This document shows positions 1 through 5,783 of a stretch of 6,114 nucleotides of DNA, one piece after another. This DNA is from Bacillota bacterium (GTDB lineage: Bacteria > Bacillota > Sulfobacillia > Sulfobacillales > Sulfobacillaceae). The stretch spans positions 1-6,114 of the forward strand of contig JAKADI010000118.1 of assembly GCA_021820675.1 (NCBI GenBank), in the 5' to 3' direction. The translations under genes were made by a program, and so were the position numbers. The stretch's first letter is position 1, and the number at the start of each line of letters is the position of its first letter. Under the pieces are notes generated by a model. That model was not told the DNA's origin, did not search any database, and saw only the letters and a list, made by a program, of their open reading frames with translations.

Positions 1-394
1 CAGGCTATTTTTTAAGGGAGTTAACTTCCATTGTTTAAGTTGACTATATCATATTTGGTAGCCTATGGCATGACGGGTTAGCGGTCGCCATCCTTTAGGC
101 TGGTCTGTCCATGGAAGACCCGACTATGCTTACGGGGAGTGGGCCCTGGGCTCCTCCTGCCAAGACAAGAATAAATCTCCGAATAGGGCGTACGTCCGAA
201 TTCGGGATTCAATGGCATTGCACATTCTTCGTCGGTGTCTCGGTATTTTACGATCACCACCGAGTAAGGATCAGCGAACATTCTTTTGCCAGGATGATCG
301 TACCCAAGCTCCAGCACTGTTTCACCGCGCACATGGGGGAACGGAGAATTCCCCCCACGGCTATCCGAAATGGCGTGGGGGGAAAATGCCTTGG
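1..394. other. Gene-poor region downstream of the regulator
   Basis: I see no gene I can support here. A minus-strand open frame at 78-332 (84 codons, GTG start) has a fairly protein-like composition, but it has no ribosome binding site and resembles nothing I know. Overlapping plus-strand frames are equally unsupported. The left end (1-70) is AT-rich and contains an imperfect inverted repeat, GTTAACTT (20-27) and AAGTTGAC (37-44), separated by 9 bases. A strong GC hairpin at 349-384 is listed separately. The stretch may be intergenic sequence or a decayed gene. Confidence 0.5.
349..384 (-). terminator. GC-rich hairpin after the regulator gene, possible terminator
   Basis: TTCCCCCCACG (349-359) and CGTGGGGGGAA (374-384) form a perfect 11-bp stem around a 14-base loop. 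It begins 10 bases past the regulator stop codon in the direction of its transcription. The position fits a transcription terminator or a 3' end stabiliser. In the minus direction the stem is followed by TTCTCCG rather than a run of T, so it is not a textbook intrinsic terminator. In the plus direction it is followed by AAAA. Confidence 0.45.
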
Positions 395-1060
395 CTAGGG
401 ATGGTGTTCTACAAGGTTGTCCCGTATTGCTACCACCACGGCTTCCACGCGGCTGTGGACACCTAATTTTTCGATGATATTTTGTGCATGATTGCGCACT
501 GTCGCATAGCTGATGTGCGAGAGACTAGCAATTTTATGCGCGTCATGGCCCTGCATCATGAGCCGAAGAATTTCGCGTTCGCGGACCGTTAAAGAGCCAA
601 CAGAGGTCGGGGCAGGCATTGGTGGTTCCACTGGGGAGCGGGGGGATTCTGTAATCCAGTGCACATCGTGAAATAGGTGCAAACATACCGGGAAGTCGTC
701 GGTGGCAATCGAGAGCGTGCTGACATTAAGTAAAAGCTCTTTCCCGTCCACTGTGTGGGTGCGCAACAGATAGTCGTTAGGAATGTTGTCGTTGTTAAAC
801 ATGCGGGCAATGTTACAGTTTGGGTAGCACAAAAGGTTGCCTCGAAAATCTTTTCCGTGGGTTACATCATAACAGAGGCGCGTGAGAACGGATGGCCCAT
901 GGTATCCAAATATCTGCTGTGCGGCGGAATTCCAAATGACGATGCGGCAATTTGGGTCAATACCCATAACCGCTACAGCGGTCTTTTCAAACATGGTTGC
1001 CACAGTTCTTAGAGAGATCTGATGTTCCATTTCCTCAAAATGCTCCAATGGGGGGGTCAT
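395..1060 (-). CDS. PAS domain / LuxR-type HTH transcriptional regulator
   Basis: This is a 221-residue cytoplasmic one-component regulator. Residues about 20-132 look like a PAS sensor domain, with the typical IVIWNSAAQQIFGY segment at 40-53. Within it lies a cysteine cluster, C63-x14-C78-x3-C82, in a segment containing GKDFRGN, which could bind a metal, a cofactor or a redox signal. A Pro-rich linker (138-151) leads to a LuxR/GerE helix-turn-helix at 156-215, with LTVREREILRLM, then SYATVRNHAQNIIEKLGV and SRVEAVV. There is no receiver domain, so control by ligand or redox is more likely than by phosphorylation. The ATG start is supported by AAAGGAG (1069-1075) with an 8-base spacer. The gene is divergent from the molybdenum enzyme operon and is its likely regulator, by position only. 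A run of seven C covers codons 2-4. Confidence 0.9.
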   Translation of the reverse strand: MTPPLEHFEEMEHQISLRTVATMFEKTAVAVMGIDPNCRIVIWNSAAQQIFGYHGPSVLTRLCYDVTHGKDFRGNLLCYPNCNIARMFNNDNIPNDYLLRTHTVDGKELLLNVSTLSIATDDFPVCLHLFHDVHWITESPRSPVEPPMPAPTSVGSLTVREREILRLMMQGHDAHKIASLSHISYATVRNHAQNIIEKLGVHSRVEAVVVAIRDNLVEHHP

Positions 1061-1098
1061 CGTGCCAGCTCCTTTCTCACAATTCTTGAGTATGGCCG

Positions 1099-1126
1099 AT
1101 AATATCTATGCATAGTTCGGTGACAA
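1099..1126 (-). promoter_or_regulatory. Sigma-A-like promoter of the PAS-LuxR regulator
   Basis: On the minus strand, TTGTCA (-35, at 1126-1121; 5 of 6 to consensus) and TATTAT (-10, at 1104-1099; 5 of 6) are separated by 16 bp. Transcription would start near 1092 and give a leader of about 30 bases, containing the AAAGGAG ribosome site before the ATG at 1060. The assignment is by inspection only. Confidence 0.6.
1106..1115. promoter_or_regulatory. Perfect palindrome in the promoter spacer, candidate operator
   Basis: CTATGCATAG is a perfect 10-bp palindrome lying entirely between the -35 and -10 elements of the regulator promoter. A dimeric protein bound there would block RNA polymerase, so autoregulation is plausible. 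A further imperfect inverted repeat, TGACAAAG (1121-1128) and CTTTGTTA (1143-1150), covers the -35 element and the DNA upstream of it. Confidence 0.35.
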
Positions 1127-1380
1127 AGAATACTCCCTTAGACTTTGTTAATAAAGGGTCATTCATGATCCGTCGATCCGCGCTATGGGACCAATCTAGT
1201 GTGGTCCTCTCCTACATGGTTACGCTAAAGGCCAGAGCTCATATAACACAATTATGTCCATAACAGAAATAGTATCACAATTATGAAAACGTCACAAGAA
1301 CATGCGCCGAAGGTCCACTCTGAAGCATCGAGTATGAAAGTTATTGAAAAATCCGCGGCGCATGGTGAGGTGGCCAAGGA
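1127..1380. other. Non-coding part of the divergent intergenic region
   Basis: No gene is supported. An open frame of 48 codons at 1283-1429 (Lys/Ala/Glu-rich) has no ribosome binding site and runs into the transposase remnant. The stretch contains a pair of 10-bp direct repeats, listed separately, and AT-rich sequence between about 1240 and 1290. Confidence 0.5.
1247..1285 (+). repeat. Pair of direct repeats CACAATTATG
   Basis: CACAATTATG occurs at 1247-1256 and again at 1276-1285, a period of 29 bp. A third partial match, AATTATGTC, which is also present at 1250-1258, lies at 1894-1902 just ahead of the operon. The repeats sit in AT-rich intergenic DNA and could be protein-binding half sites. 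Chance is not excluded in AT-rich sequence. Confidence 0.4.
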
Positions 1381-1704
1381 GGCCCCGGCACGGGCCGAAT
1401 CACGCAAACCAAAATCCGGAACTTCTTAGAATTAGAACGTTTGAACATCCATCGGGACGCCGTCCTCCTGTTTATGCGTGCCTTTTACGAACAACCAAGT
1501 CGATCAGGATATGCGAATGGTCAAAGTCCGGCAGAAAATCTCCGACGCCTTCCACGCGGTACATGGTGCGCCGAAATTTTCTGGCGCGTCCACTGTTATC
1601 TTTTTATCCTCAAACAGCAAGGAGTGTCAGTCTTTGAATATCTTCAGAAGACCCTCCAGGAGAACCCTTTACTCCCGAAAGCATTCCATCAGCGTGGTTC
1701 ATAG
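1381..1704 (+). pseudogene. IS66-family transposase (TnpC) C-terminal remnant, frameshifted
   Basis: Pieces of the IS66 transposase C-terminus can be read in order but in alternating frames. Frame 1 (codons from 1381) gives GRITQTKIRNFLELE and HRDAVLLFMR. The match then jumps to frame 2 near 1472-1480 with VPFTNNQ and MRMVKVRQKIS. It returns to frame 1 near 1568-1576 with IFWRVHCYL and LKQQGVSVFEYL, ending at TAG 1702-1704. The first jump looks like a deletion of about 8 bases at a CGTG. The usually conserved NNxAERD segment reads NNQVDQD, so the catalytic acidic position is also altered. Only about 100 of roughly 500 residues remain, and I see no N-terminal part or terminal repeats. It is inactive and marks an old insertion between the regulator and the operon. 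Longer open frames here, such as 1478-1882, are by-products of the decay. Confidence 0.8.
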
Positions 1705-1939
1705 GAATATGGGGCCGAAGGTAACACAAATTAAGAGGCGAATCCCCTGTTTTGCCGTAGGGCTAATGTGTCCTGTTCTCGGATGGCTGCGAGTTGCGAG
1801 GAGAGAAATGAGTGAAGCAAGTAGACTAACAAAAATAGTGCACTTGAATCTTTGCATAAGAGTGATATGTGACAAAACTTAAAGATATAAAAAAATTATG
1901 TCACGCATGCGGTTGGTACTAGCGGAATGGAGGCACACG
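1705..1939 (+). promoter_or_regulatory. Leader region of the hcr-like operon, promoter candidates
   Basis: No gene is supported. The operon promoter should lie here, but no strong sigma-A match is present. The candidates are GTGACA (1869-1874, 5 of 6 to a -35) with AATTAT (1894-1899) at a long 19-bp spacing, and TTGAAT (1844-1849) with TATGTG (1866-1871) at 16 bp. The AT-rich block 1872-1899 directly precedes the likely transcript start. A weak promoter would fit dependence on an activator. GTGACAAA (1869-1876) also occurs at the -35 of the regulator promoter (1120-1127). Confidence 0.35.
1929..1933 (+). promoter_or_regulatory. Ribosome binding site that sets the hcrC start
   Basis: GGAGG lies six bases before the ATG at 1940. 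An in-frame ATG at 1898 would add 14 residues, but it is preceded only by A/T-rich sequence with no Shine-Dalgarno, and the added residues are not part of the ferredoxin fold. The start at 1940 is therefore preferred. Confidence 0.75.
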
Positions 1940-2443
1940 ATGGCAGGCACCCTCTTGCAATTGACGGTCAACGGGCACCCGCAAACGGTATGGATTCAAG
2001 ATAAGACCACGTTACTAGAGGTTTTACGGGATGGATTAGGATTCACGGGTACCAAAAACGGATGTGCGGTGGGGCAGTGTGGAACCTGCACAGTGTGGAT
2101 CGATGGGGTGTCCCGTCTGTCGTGTATTACTTTAGCCCGTACTGTCGAGGGCAGGACCGTGACAACAGTGGAGGGATTGGCGGACTGGTGGCGGGAACGG
2201 CATCCCGAGGATGTTTACCATCCGCTGCAATCTGCGTTTGTAGCCGAAGGCGCCGTGCAGTGTGGGTTTTGTACGCCAGGTATGACGATGGCCGGCGCTG
2301 CATTATTACAGGAAATTCCTCATCCTGACCGTGAGGAGATTCGTGAGGCATTGGGGGGCCATCTGTGTCGGTGTACAGGATATGAACAGATCATCCGTGC
2401 GGTGGCGGCGGTGGGGGATCGCGGAAAGGAGGATGTTCGGTGA
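1940..2443 (+). CDS. Molybdenum hydroxylase small subunit, two [2Fe-2S] clusters (HcrC-like)
   Basis: This 167-residue cytosolic iron-sulfur subunit passes electrons between the FAD subunit and the molybdenum site in xanthine oxidase family enzymes. The N-terminal plant-ferredoxin-type domain has C42, C47, C50 and C62 (NGCAVGQCGTC, then LSC) for one [2Fe-2S] cluster. The C-terminal four-helix domain has C108, C111, C143 and C145 (QCGFCTPG and LCRCTGY) for the second. All eight ligands are present. The length is normal for the family (about 155-170). It is first in a C-A-B gene order, the order I recall for 4-hydroxybenzoyl-CoA reductase genes in Thauera. Its TGA overlaps the GTG of the next gene (GTGA), so translation is probably coupled. 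The family is certain. The Hcr identity rests on the companion FAD subunit. Confidence 0.93.
   Translation: MAGTLLQLTVNGHPQTVWIQDKTTLLEVLRDGLGFTGTKNGCAVGQCGTCTVWIDGVSRLSCITLARTVEGRTVTTVEGLADWWRERHPEDVYHPLQSAFVAEGAVQCGFCTPGMTMAGAALLQEIPHPDREEIREALGGHLCRCTGYEQIIRAVAAVGDRGKEDVR
2425..2432 (+). promoter_or_regulatory. Ribosome binding site supporting the GTG start of hcrA
   Basis: AAAGGAGG lies seven bases before the GTG at 2440, which overlaps the previous stop codon as GTGA. An in-frame ATG at 2449 would be 16 bases away, too far for this site. Confidence 0.7.
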
Positions 2444-4746
2444 GCAAAATGCACGAAGTCGAGGCGAAGCCGACCGCTCTCCTAGATACAATGCCGCGCA
2501 TTGATGCATGGGATAAGGTAACAGGGCAGGCGCTGTATGCCGATGATGTTCGCTGGCCTCACATGGCCTACGGGTTTTTAATTCGCAGTCCGTATGCTCA
2601 TGCCCGTGTGGTGAAGGTGGACATCGAAGCGGTTCGGGGTCTGCCCGGCGTGTTGGCAGTTTTATGCGGGCCGGGTAGTGTGGCGGCTTACGGCATCATG
2701 CCTTCCACCCAAGATGAACATGCTCTGGCGGCCAAAAAGGTTTGCTATTTGGGCGAGCCGGTGGTGGCCATTGCCGCCGAAACTCTTCACCAGGCCGAGG
2801 CCGCGGCCAGCAAGGTCGTAGTGGAGTACGAGGTGTTGAGGCCCGTGTTGCACCCAGGGGTGCCTAAATCCCATACGGCCCTCGTTCATCCCGAACACCC
2901 TACCGGCAATTTGTTTAAAGCGGTGGATTTAGAATTTGGGGATATGGCAGGAGGATTTCTTGATGCGTGGACACGCGAAGACCGTTTCTTTTATCAGGGG
3001 AACAACCATGTAGCCATGGAACCTCATGCGGTCTTGGCCTACTGGCGGCCTGACGGGAAGATCGAGGTCAGTTCATCGACTCAAGCCCCTCATTATGTAC
3101 AGCGCGAATTGGCGCGCGCGTTGGACGTTCCCGACTACCGCATCCGCGTTGTGGCTCCCGTTATTGGAGGAGGTTTTGGCGGAAAGAGTGAGGCGTTCCC
3201 CCATGAGGTGGCTGCAGTTTTGCTCTCTCGGGAATGTGGACGGCCGGTCAAGATTACCCTTTCGCGCGAGGAGGTGTTCTATACCCATCGCGGGCGGCAT
3301 CCCGTGTCGATGCGCGTGCGCACGGCGATCGGCCCTGCAGGGAGGATCCGGGCTATGGAGTTCGACACCGAACTTGACGGCGGGGCTTACGGATCTTACG
3401 GTATTGCTTCAACCTATTACACAGGCGCATTGCAGCCTACGACCTATCAGATTCCCGCCTATCACTTTCACGGGGAGCGCTGGTACACGACAAAACCTCC
3501 ATGCGGACCGAAACGGGGCCATGGCACAACCCAGCCACGGGCTTTACTGGAGATTCATCTCGACCGCATGGCGCGCGCACTGAGAATGGACCCGATCGCC
3601 TTGAGGCGCCAAAACTTGACCCCTCCCCATTCGGTAACCGTTAACCAACTAGAGATTACGACGTCGGGGCTGGCAGAATGCCTTGACGCCGTCGAAGCGA
3701 GGAGCGGCTGGCGTGAGCGCCGGGGACAACTAGAGCCGGACCGAGGGCTCGGGGTGGCATGTTCGAGTTATTTAAGCGGGGCGGGATTGCCGATTTATTG
3801 GAATCCTTTGCCCCACAGCGGGGTGCGTTTGGCGGTGAATCGTGATGGGGGAGTGCAGGTGTTCTGCGGATTGACAGATATTGGCCAGGGGGCCCAGACC
3901 ATCCTGGTCATGCTGACGGCACAGGCGTTGGGTATCGATTCACAGCGAGTGCGGGTGTATACCGCGGATACCGGAATGACTCCAGTGGACTTGGGTTCGT
4001 ACTCTAGCCGTGTGACCATGATGGCAGGAAATGCCACGTTACAGGCAGCCGAACGGATGGCAGCGCTCCTGCTTCACGTCGCAGCGGAACGCATGGGTGT
4101 AGCGGAAGTAGACGTTTTGCGAAAAGGTGAAGACTTTTTAGTCCCGATGGCCGATCGGATTACCCCCTGGGATGACGTTGTGAAATGGGCAGAAGAAATG
4201 CAGGGCCCTCTGAGCACCGTGGGTGGGTACACTCCTCCTCCCGCACTCGGGCGCTATAAGGGTTCGGGGGTCGGTCCCTCGCCCGCTTATTCATTTTCTG
4301 CTTGCGTGGCCGATATCACGGTCAATACCCGTGACGGGCGGGTGACGGTCCATCATTTGTGGGTGGCTCACGATTTAGGAACCCCGTTAAACCGTTCTAT
4401 GGTCGAAGGACAGATACGGGGGGGGGTGGTGATGGGTCTGGGTGAAGTCTTGATGGAAGCCCAAGCGTTCAATCCAGATGGCCGCCACCGGGGCCCGCAT
4501 CTACTCGGATACCGCATCCCGACGATACTGGATGTTCCTGAAATTGACATCGTTCTGGTAGGGGAACCTGAGCCGCGCGGTCCACTCGGCGCCAAAGAGG
4601 TCGGTCAAGGCCCGTTAAATCCAGTTATTCCTGCGGTGATTAATGCCATTTCCGACGCCGTGGGCATTGATTTGACCGAGACACCCATAACGCCAGACCG
4701 CATTTTACGCGCGTTGCACAAGCAGGAAAGGGGGCGCGCGCAATGA
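2440..4746 (+). CDS. Molybdopterin-binding large subunit, 4-hydroxybenzoyl-CoA reductase-like (HcrA)
   Basis: This 768-residue catalytic subunit of a xanthine oxidase family enzyme binds the molybdenum-cytosine or molybdenum-pterin cofactor. The N-terminal aldehyde oxidase/xanthine dehydrogenase a/b-hammerhead domain spans about 18-135 (RIDAWDKVTGQALYADD; LGEPVVAIAAET). Mo-cofactor domains follow, with GGGFGGK at 243-249, GPKRGHGTTQPR at 356-367, DIGQGAQT at 480-487 and DTGMTPVDLGSYSSR at 510-524. The final motif GAKEVGQG (717-724) has Gln723 where the family normally has its catalytic Glu (VGE). The length matches Thauera HcrA (about 770), where that Glu is, as I recall, residue 726. The expected reaction is reductive removal of the para-hydroxyl of 4-hydroxybenzoyl-CoA to give benzoyl-CoA, but the Gln makes substrate and direction uncertain. 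The GTG start has a strong ribosome site. A run of nine G lies at 4418-4426. The stop overlaps the next gene as ATGA. Confidence 0.9.
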   Translation: MSKMHEVEAKPTALLDTMPRIDAWDKVTGQALYADDVRWPHMAYGFLIRSPYAHARVVKVDIEAVRGLPGVLAVLCGPGSVAAYGIMPSTQDEHALAAKKVCYLGEPVVAIAAETLHQAEAAASKVVVEYEVLRPVLHPGVPKSHTALVHPEHPTGNLFKAVDLEFGDMAGGFLDAWTREDRFFYQGNNHVAMEPHAVLAYWRPDGKIEVSSSTQAPHYVQRELARALDVPDYRIRVVAPVIGGGFGGKSEAFPHEVAAVLLSRECGRPVKITLSREEVFYTHRGRHPVSMRVRTAIGPAGRIRAMEFDTELDGGAYGSYGIASTYYTGALQPTTYQIPAYHFHGERWYTTKPPCGPKRGHGTTQPRALLEIHLDRMARALRMDPIALRRQNLTPPHSVTVNQLEITTSGLAECLDAVEARSGWRERRGQLEPDRGLGVACSSYLSGAGLPIYWNPLPHSGVRLAVNRDGGVQVFCGLTDIGQGAQTILVMLTAQALGIDSQRVRVYTADTGMTPVDLGSYSSRVTMMAGNATLQAAERMAALLLHVAAERMGVAEVDVLRKGEDFLVPMADRITPWDDVVKWAEEMQGPLSTVGGYTPPPALGRYKGSGVGPSPAYSFSACVADITVNTRDGRVTVHHLWVAHDLGTPLNRSMVEGQIRGGVVMGLGEVLMEAQAFNPDGRHRGPHLLGYRIPTILDVPEIDIVLVGEPEPRGPLGAKEVGQGPLNPVIPAVINAISDAVGIDLTETPITPDRILRALHKQERGRAQ

Positions 4747-5783
4747 GTTCCCGGCCATCTTTTTATATCACACGTCTTGAAAACTGGGTAGATCTTCCTT
4801 CATCTTTAGGTACTCTGGGGGCTCAAATTTTGGCTGGGGGAACGGATTTGGTGCCGAACCTGACTTGGGAATTGGCATCGCCTACGATGTTGGTCGATGT
4901 GATGGGCATATCCGAGTTGCGAGAGATTACCATCGATGCTGAGGGCCGGTGGGTGATTGGGGCTGCGGTAACACTATCGGATATCTTGCACCACCCGGTC
5001 CTCGGTGCGCACTATCCCATGCTCGTTGCCGCCGTTCACGCCGTGGCGACACCGGAAATTCGGGCCCAGGCGACTTTAGGCGGAAATTTATGTGTAGACA
5101 CGCGGTGCCGGTTTCGCAATCAACCGCCGATTTGGCGGTCAGGGTTGGATCCGTGTTTTAAATCGGATGGAAACCGGTGCTATGCGGCACCGAAGAGTCG
5201 GGAGTGCGTCGCGATATTGTCGTCGGATACTGCACCGGTTTTGATTGCGTTAGGCGCTGAGGTGGCTGTCGGAGGTCCAGAGCTGCGGTGGGTGGAAGTC
5301 GAGGCCCTCTACAGCGGGGATGGCCACGATCATTTGACACTGGGACCCCAAGAGTTTGTGCGGGCCGTGCGATTGCCACGGGTGTCGCCGGCAGGGGTTT
5401 TTCGGAAATGGCGGGATCGGGCCACGATGGACTTCCCCGAGGTGGATGTAGCGGTGGCGGCAACTTTAGATGAGGGGGTGCCGCGTGACATACGGATTGT
5501 GGTCAGCGCAGTCGGTCCGGCGCCGGTGCGCATCTCGGCAGCGGAAGTGCTGCTGGACTCTAGCCCGTGGACGGATGCCCAATTGGAGAGGGCCTCAGTG
5601 ATGGCCCGTGAGGCGGTGCATCCGTACGACAATGGGCAACTGGGTGTGATTGGGCGTCAATTAGCGGTCCGGAGCTTGGTGCTCGACGCTCTGACAGCCT
5701 TGCGTGCCGCGCTGATGGAGACAGGAGGAGAACAGAATGACTTGGGCGGAAGAGATTCTCGCGAAAAAGGCCAACCGCGCTGA
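4743..5783 (+). CDS. FAD-binding subunit with extra [4Fe-4S] loop (HcrB-like)
   Basis: This 346-residue medium subunit accepts or delivers electrons through FAD. The FAD-binding motifs AGGTDL (31-36) and TLGGN (111-115) are intact. The C-terminal CO-dehydrogenase-flavoprotein domain begins near 195. Between TLGGN and about 160 lies a cysteine-rich insertion with C122-x15-C138-x7-C146-x8-C155 (context DTRCRF, DPCFKSDGNRC, SREC). Most xanthine oxidase family FAD subunits lack it. In 4-hydroxybenzoyl-CoA reductase it binds a [4Fe-4S] cluster, and as I recall the ligands there have these same residue numbers. This is the best evidence for the Hcr assignment. C117 is an additional nearby cysteine. 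The start (ATGA overlap) is backed by AGGAAAGGGGG at 4724-4734. The C-terminus is somewhat long: the last 15 codons overlap the next gene, which suggests a late frame change. Confidence 0.92.
   Translation: MSSRPSFYITRLENWVDLPSSLGTLGAQILAGGTDLVPNLTWELASPTMLVDVMGISELREITIDAEGRWVIGAAVTLSDILHHPVLGAHYPMLVAAVHAVATPEIRAQATLGGNLCVDTRCRFRNQPPIWRSGLDPCFKSDGNRCYAAPKSRECVAILSSDTAPVLIALGAEVAVGGPELRWVEVEALYSGDGHDHLTLGPQEFVRAVRLPRVSPAGVFRKWRDRATMDFPEVDVAVAATLDEGVPRDIRIVVSAVGPAPVRISAAEVLLDSSPWTDAQLERASVMAREAVHPYDNGQLGVIGRQLAVRSLVLDALTALRAALMETGGEQNDLGGRDSREKGQPR
5723..5728 (+). promoter_or_regulatory. Ribosome binding site for the dehydratase gene
   Basis: AGGAGG lies eight bases before the ATG at 5737, inside the 3' end of the FAD-subunit gene. 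It fixes the start of the last gene even though that start overlaps the upstream coding region by 47 bases. Confidence 0.75.

Noticed and set aside
40..69. TTGACT with TATGGC as a promoter at the left edge
   Set aside because: The -10 is weak, the spacing is 18 bp, and no gene follows on the plus strand.
78..332. Minus-strand 84-codon open frame
   Set aside because: It has a GTG start with no ribosome binding site, no recognisable family and no coupling to the regulator gene. The frame stays open upstream without a better start, as random GC-rich sequence does.
212..466. Plus-strand 84-codon open frame
   Set aside because: It overlaps the 3' end of the well-supported regulator gene in antisense and has no ribosome site or recognisable motif.
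1283..1429. 48-codon Lys/Ala/Glu-rich open frame in the intergenic region
   Set aside because: It has no ribosome binding site, and its end overlaps the transposase remnant in another frame.
1838..1857. Possible sigma-54 promoter (GTGCAC ... TTTGCA)
   Set aside because: The GG of the -24 element is missing and the spacing to the GC is about three bases too long. The regulator is also not of the sigma-54 activator type.
1478..1882. Continuous 134-codon open frame through the IS66 remnant
   Set aside because: Only its first part (to about 1573) matches IS66, and the match then moves to another frame. The rest looks random, so it is a by-product of frameshifts.
1898..1939. Upstream ATG extending the [2Fe-2S] subunit by 14 residues
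   Set aside because: It has no Shine-Dalgarno, whereas the ATG at 1940 has GGAGG at ideal spacing and gives the normal domain start.
3026..3583. Plus-strand 185-codon open frame within hcrA
   Set aside because: It is a frame-shifted shadow of the large-subunit gene. The main frame carries all the family motifs across this stretch.
2440..4746. Aerobic CO dehydrogenase large subunit (CoxL)
   Set aside because: It lacks the CoxL active-site cysteine loop, and the companion FAD subunit has the Hcr-type four-cysteine insertion that Cox enzymes do not have.
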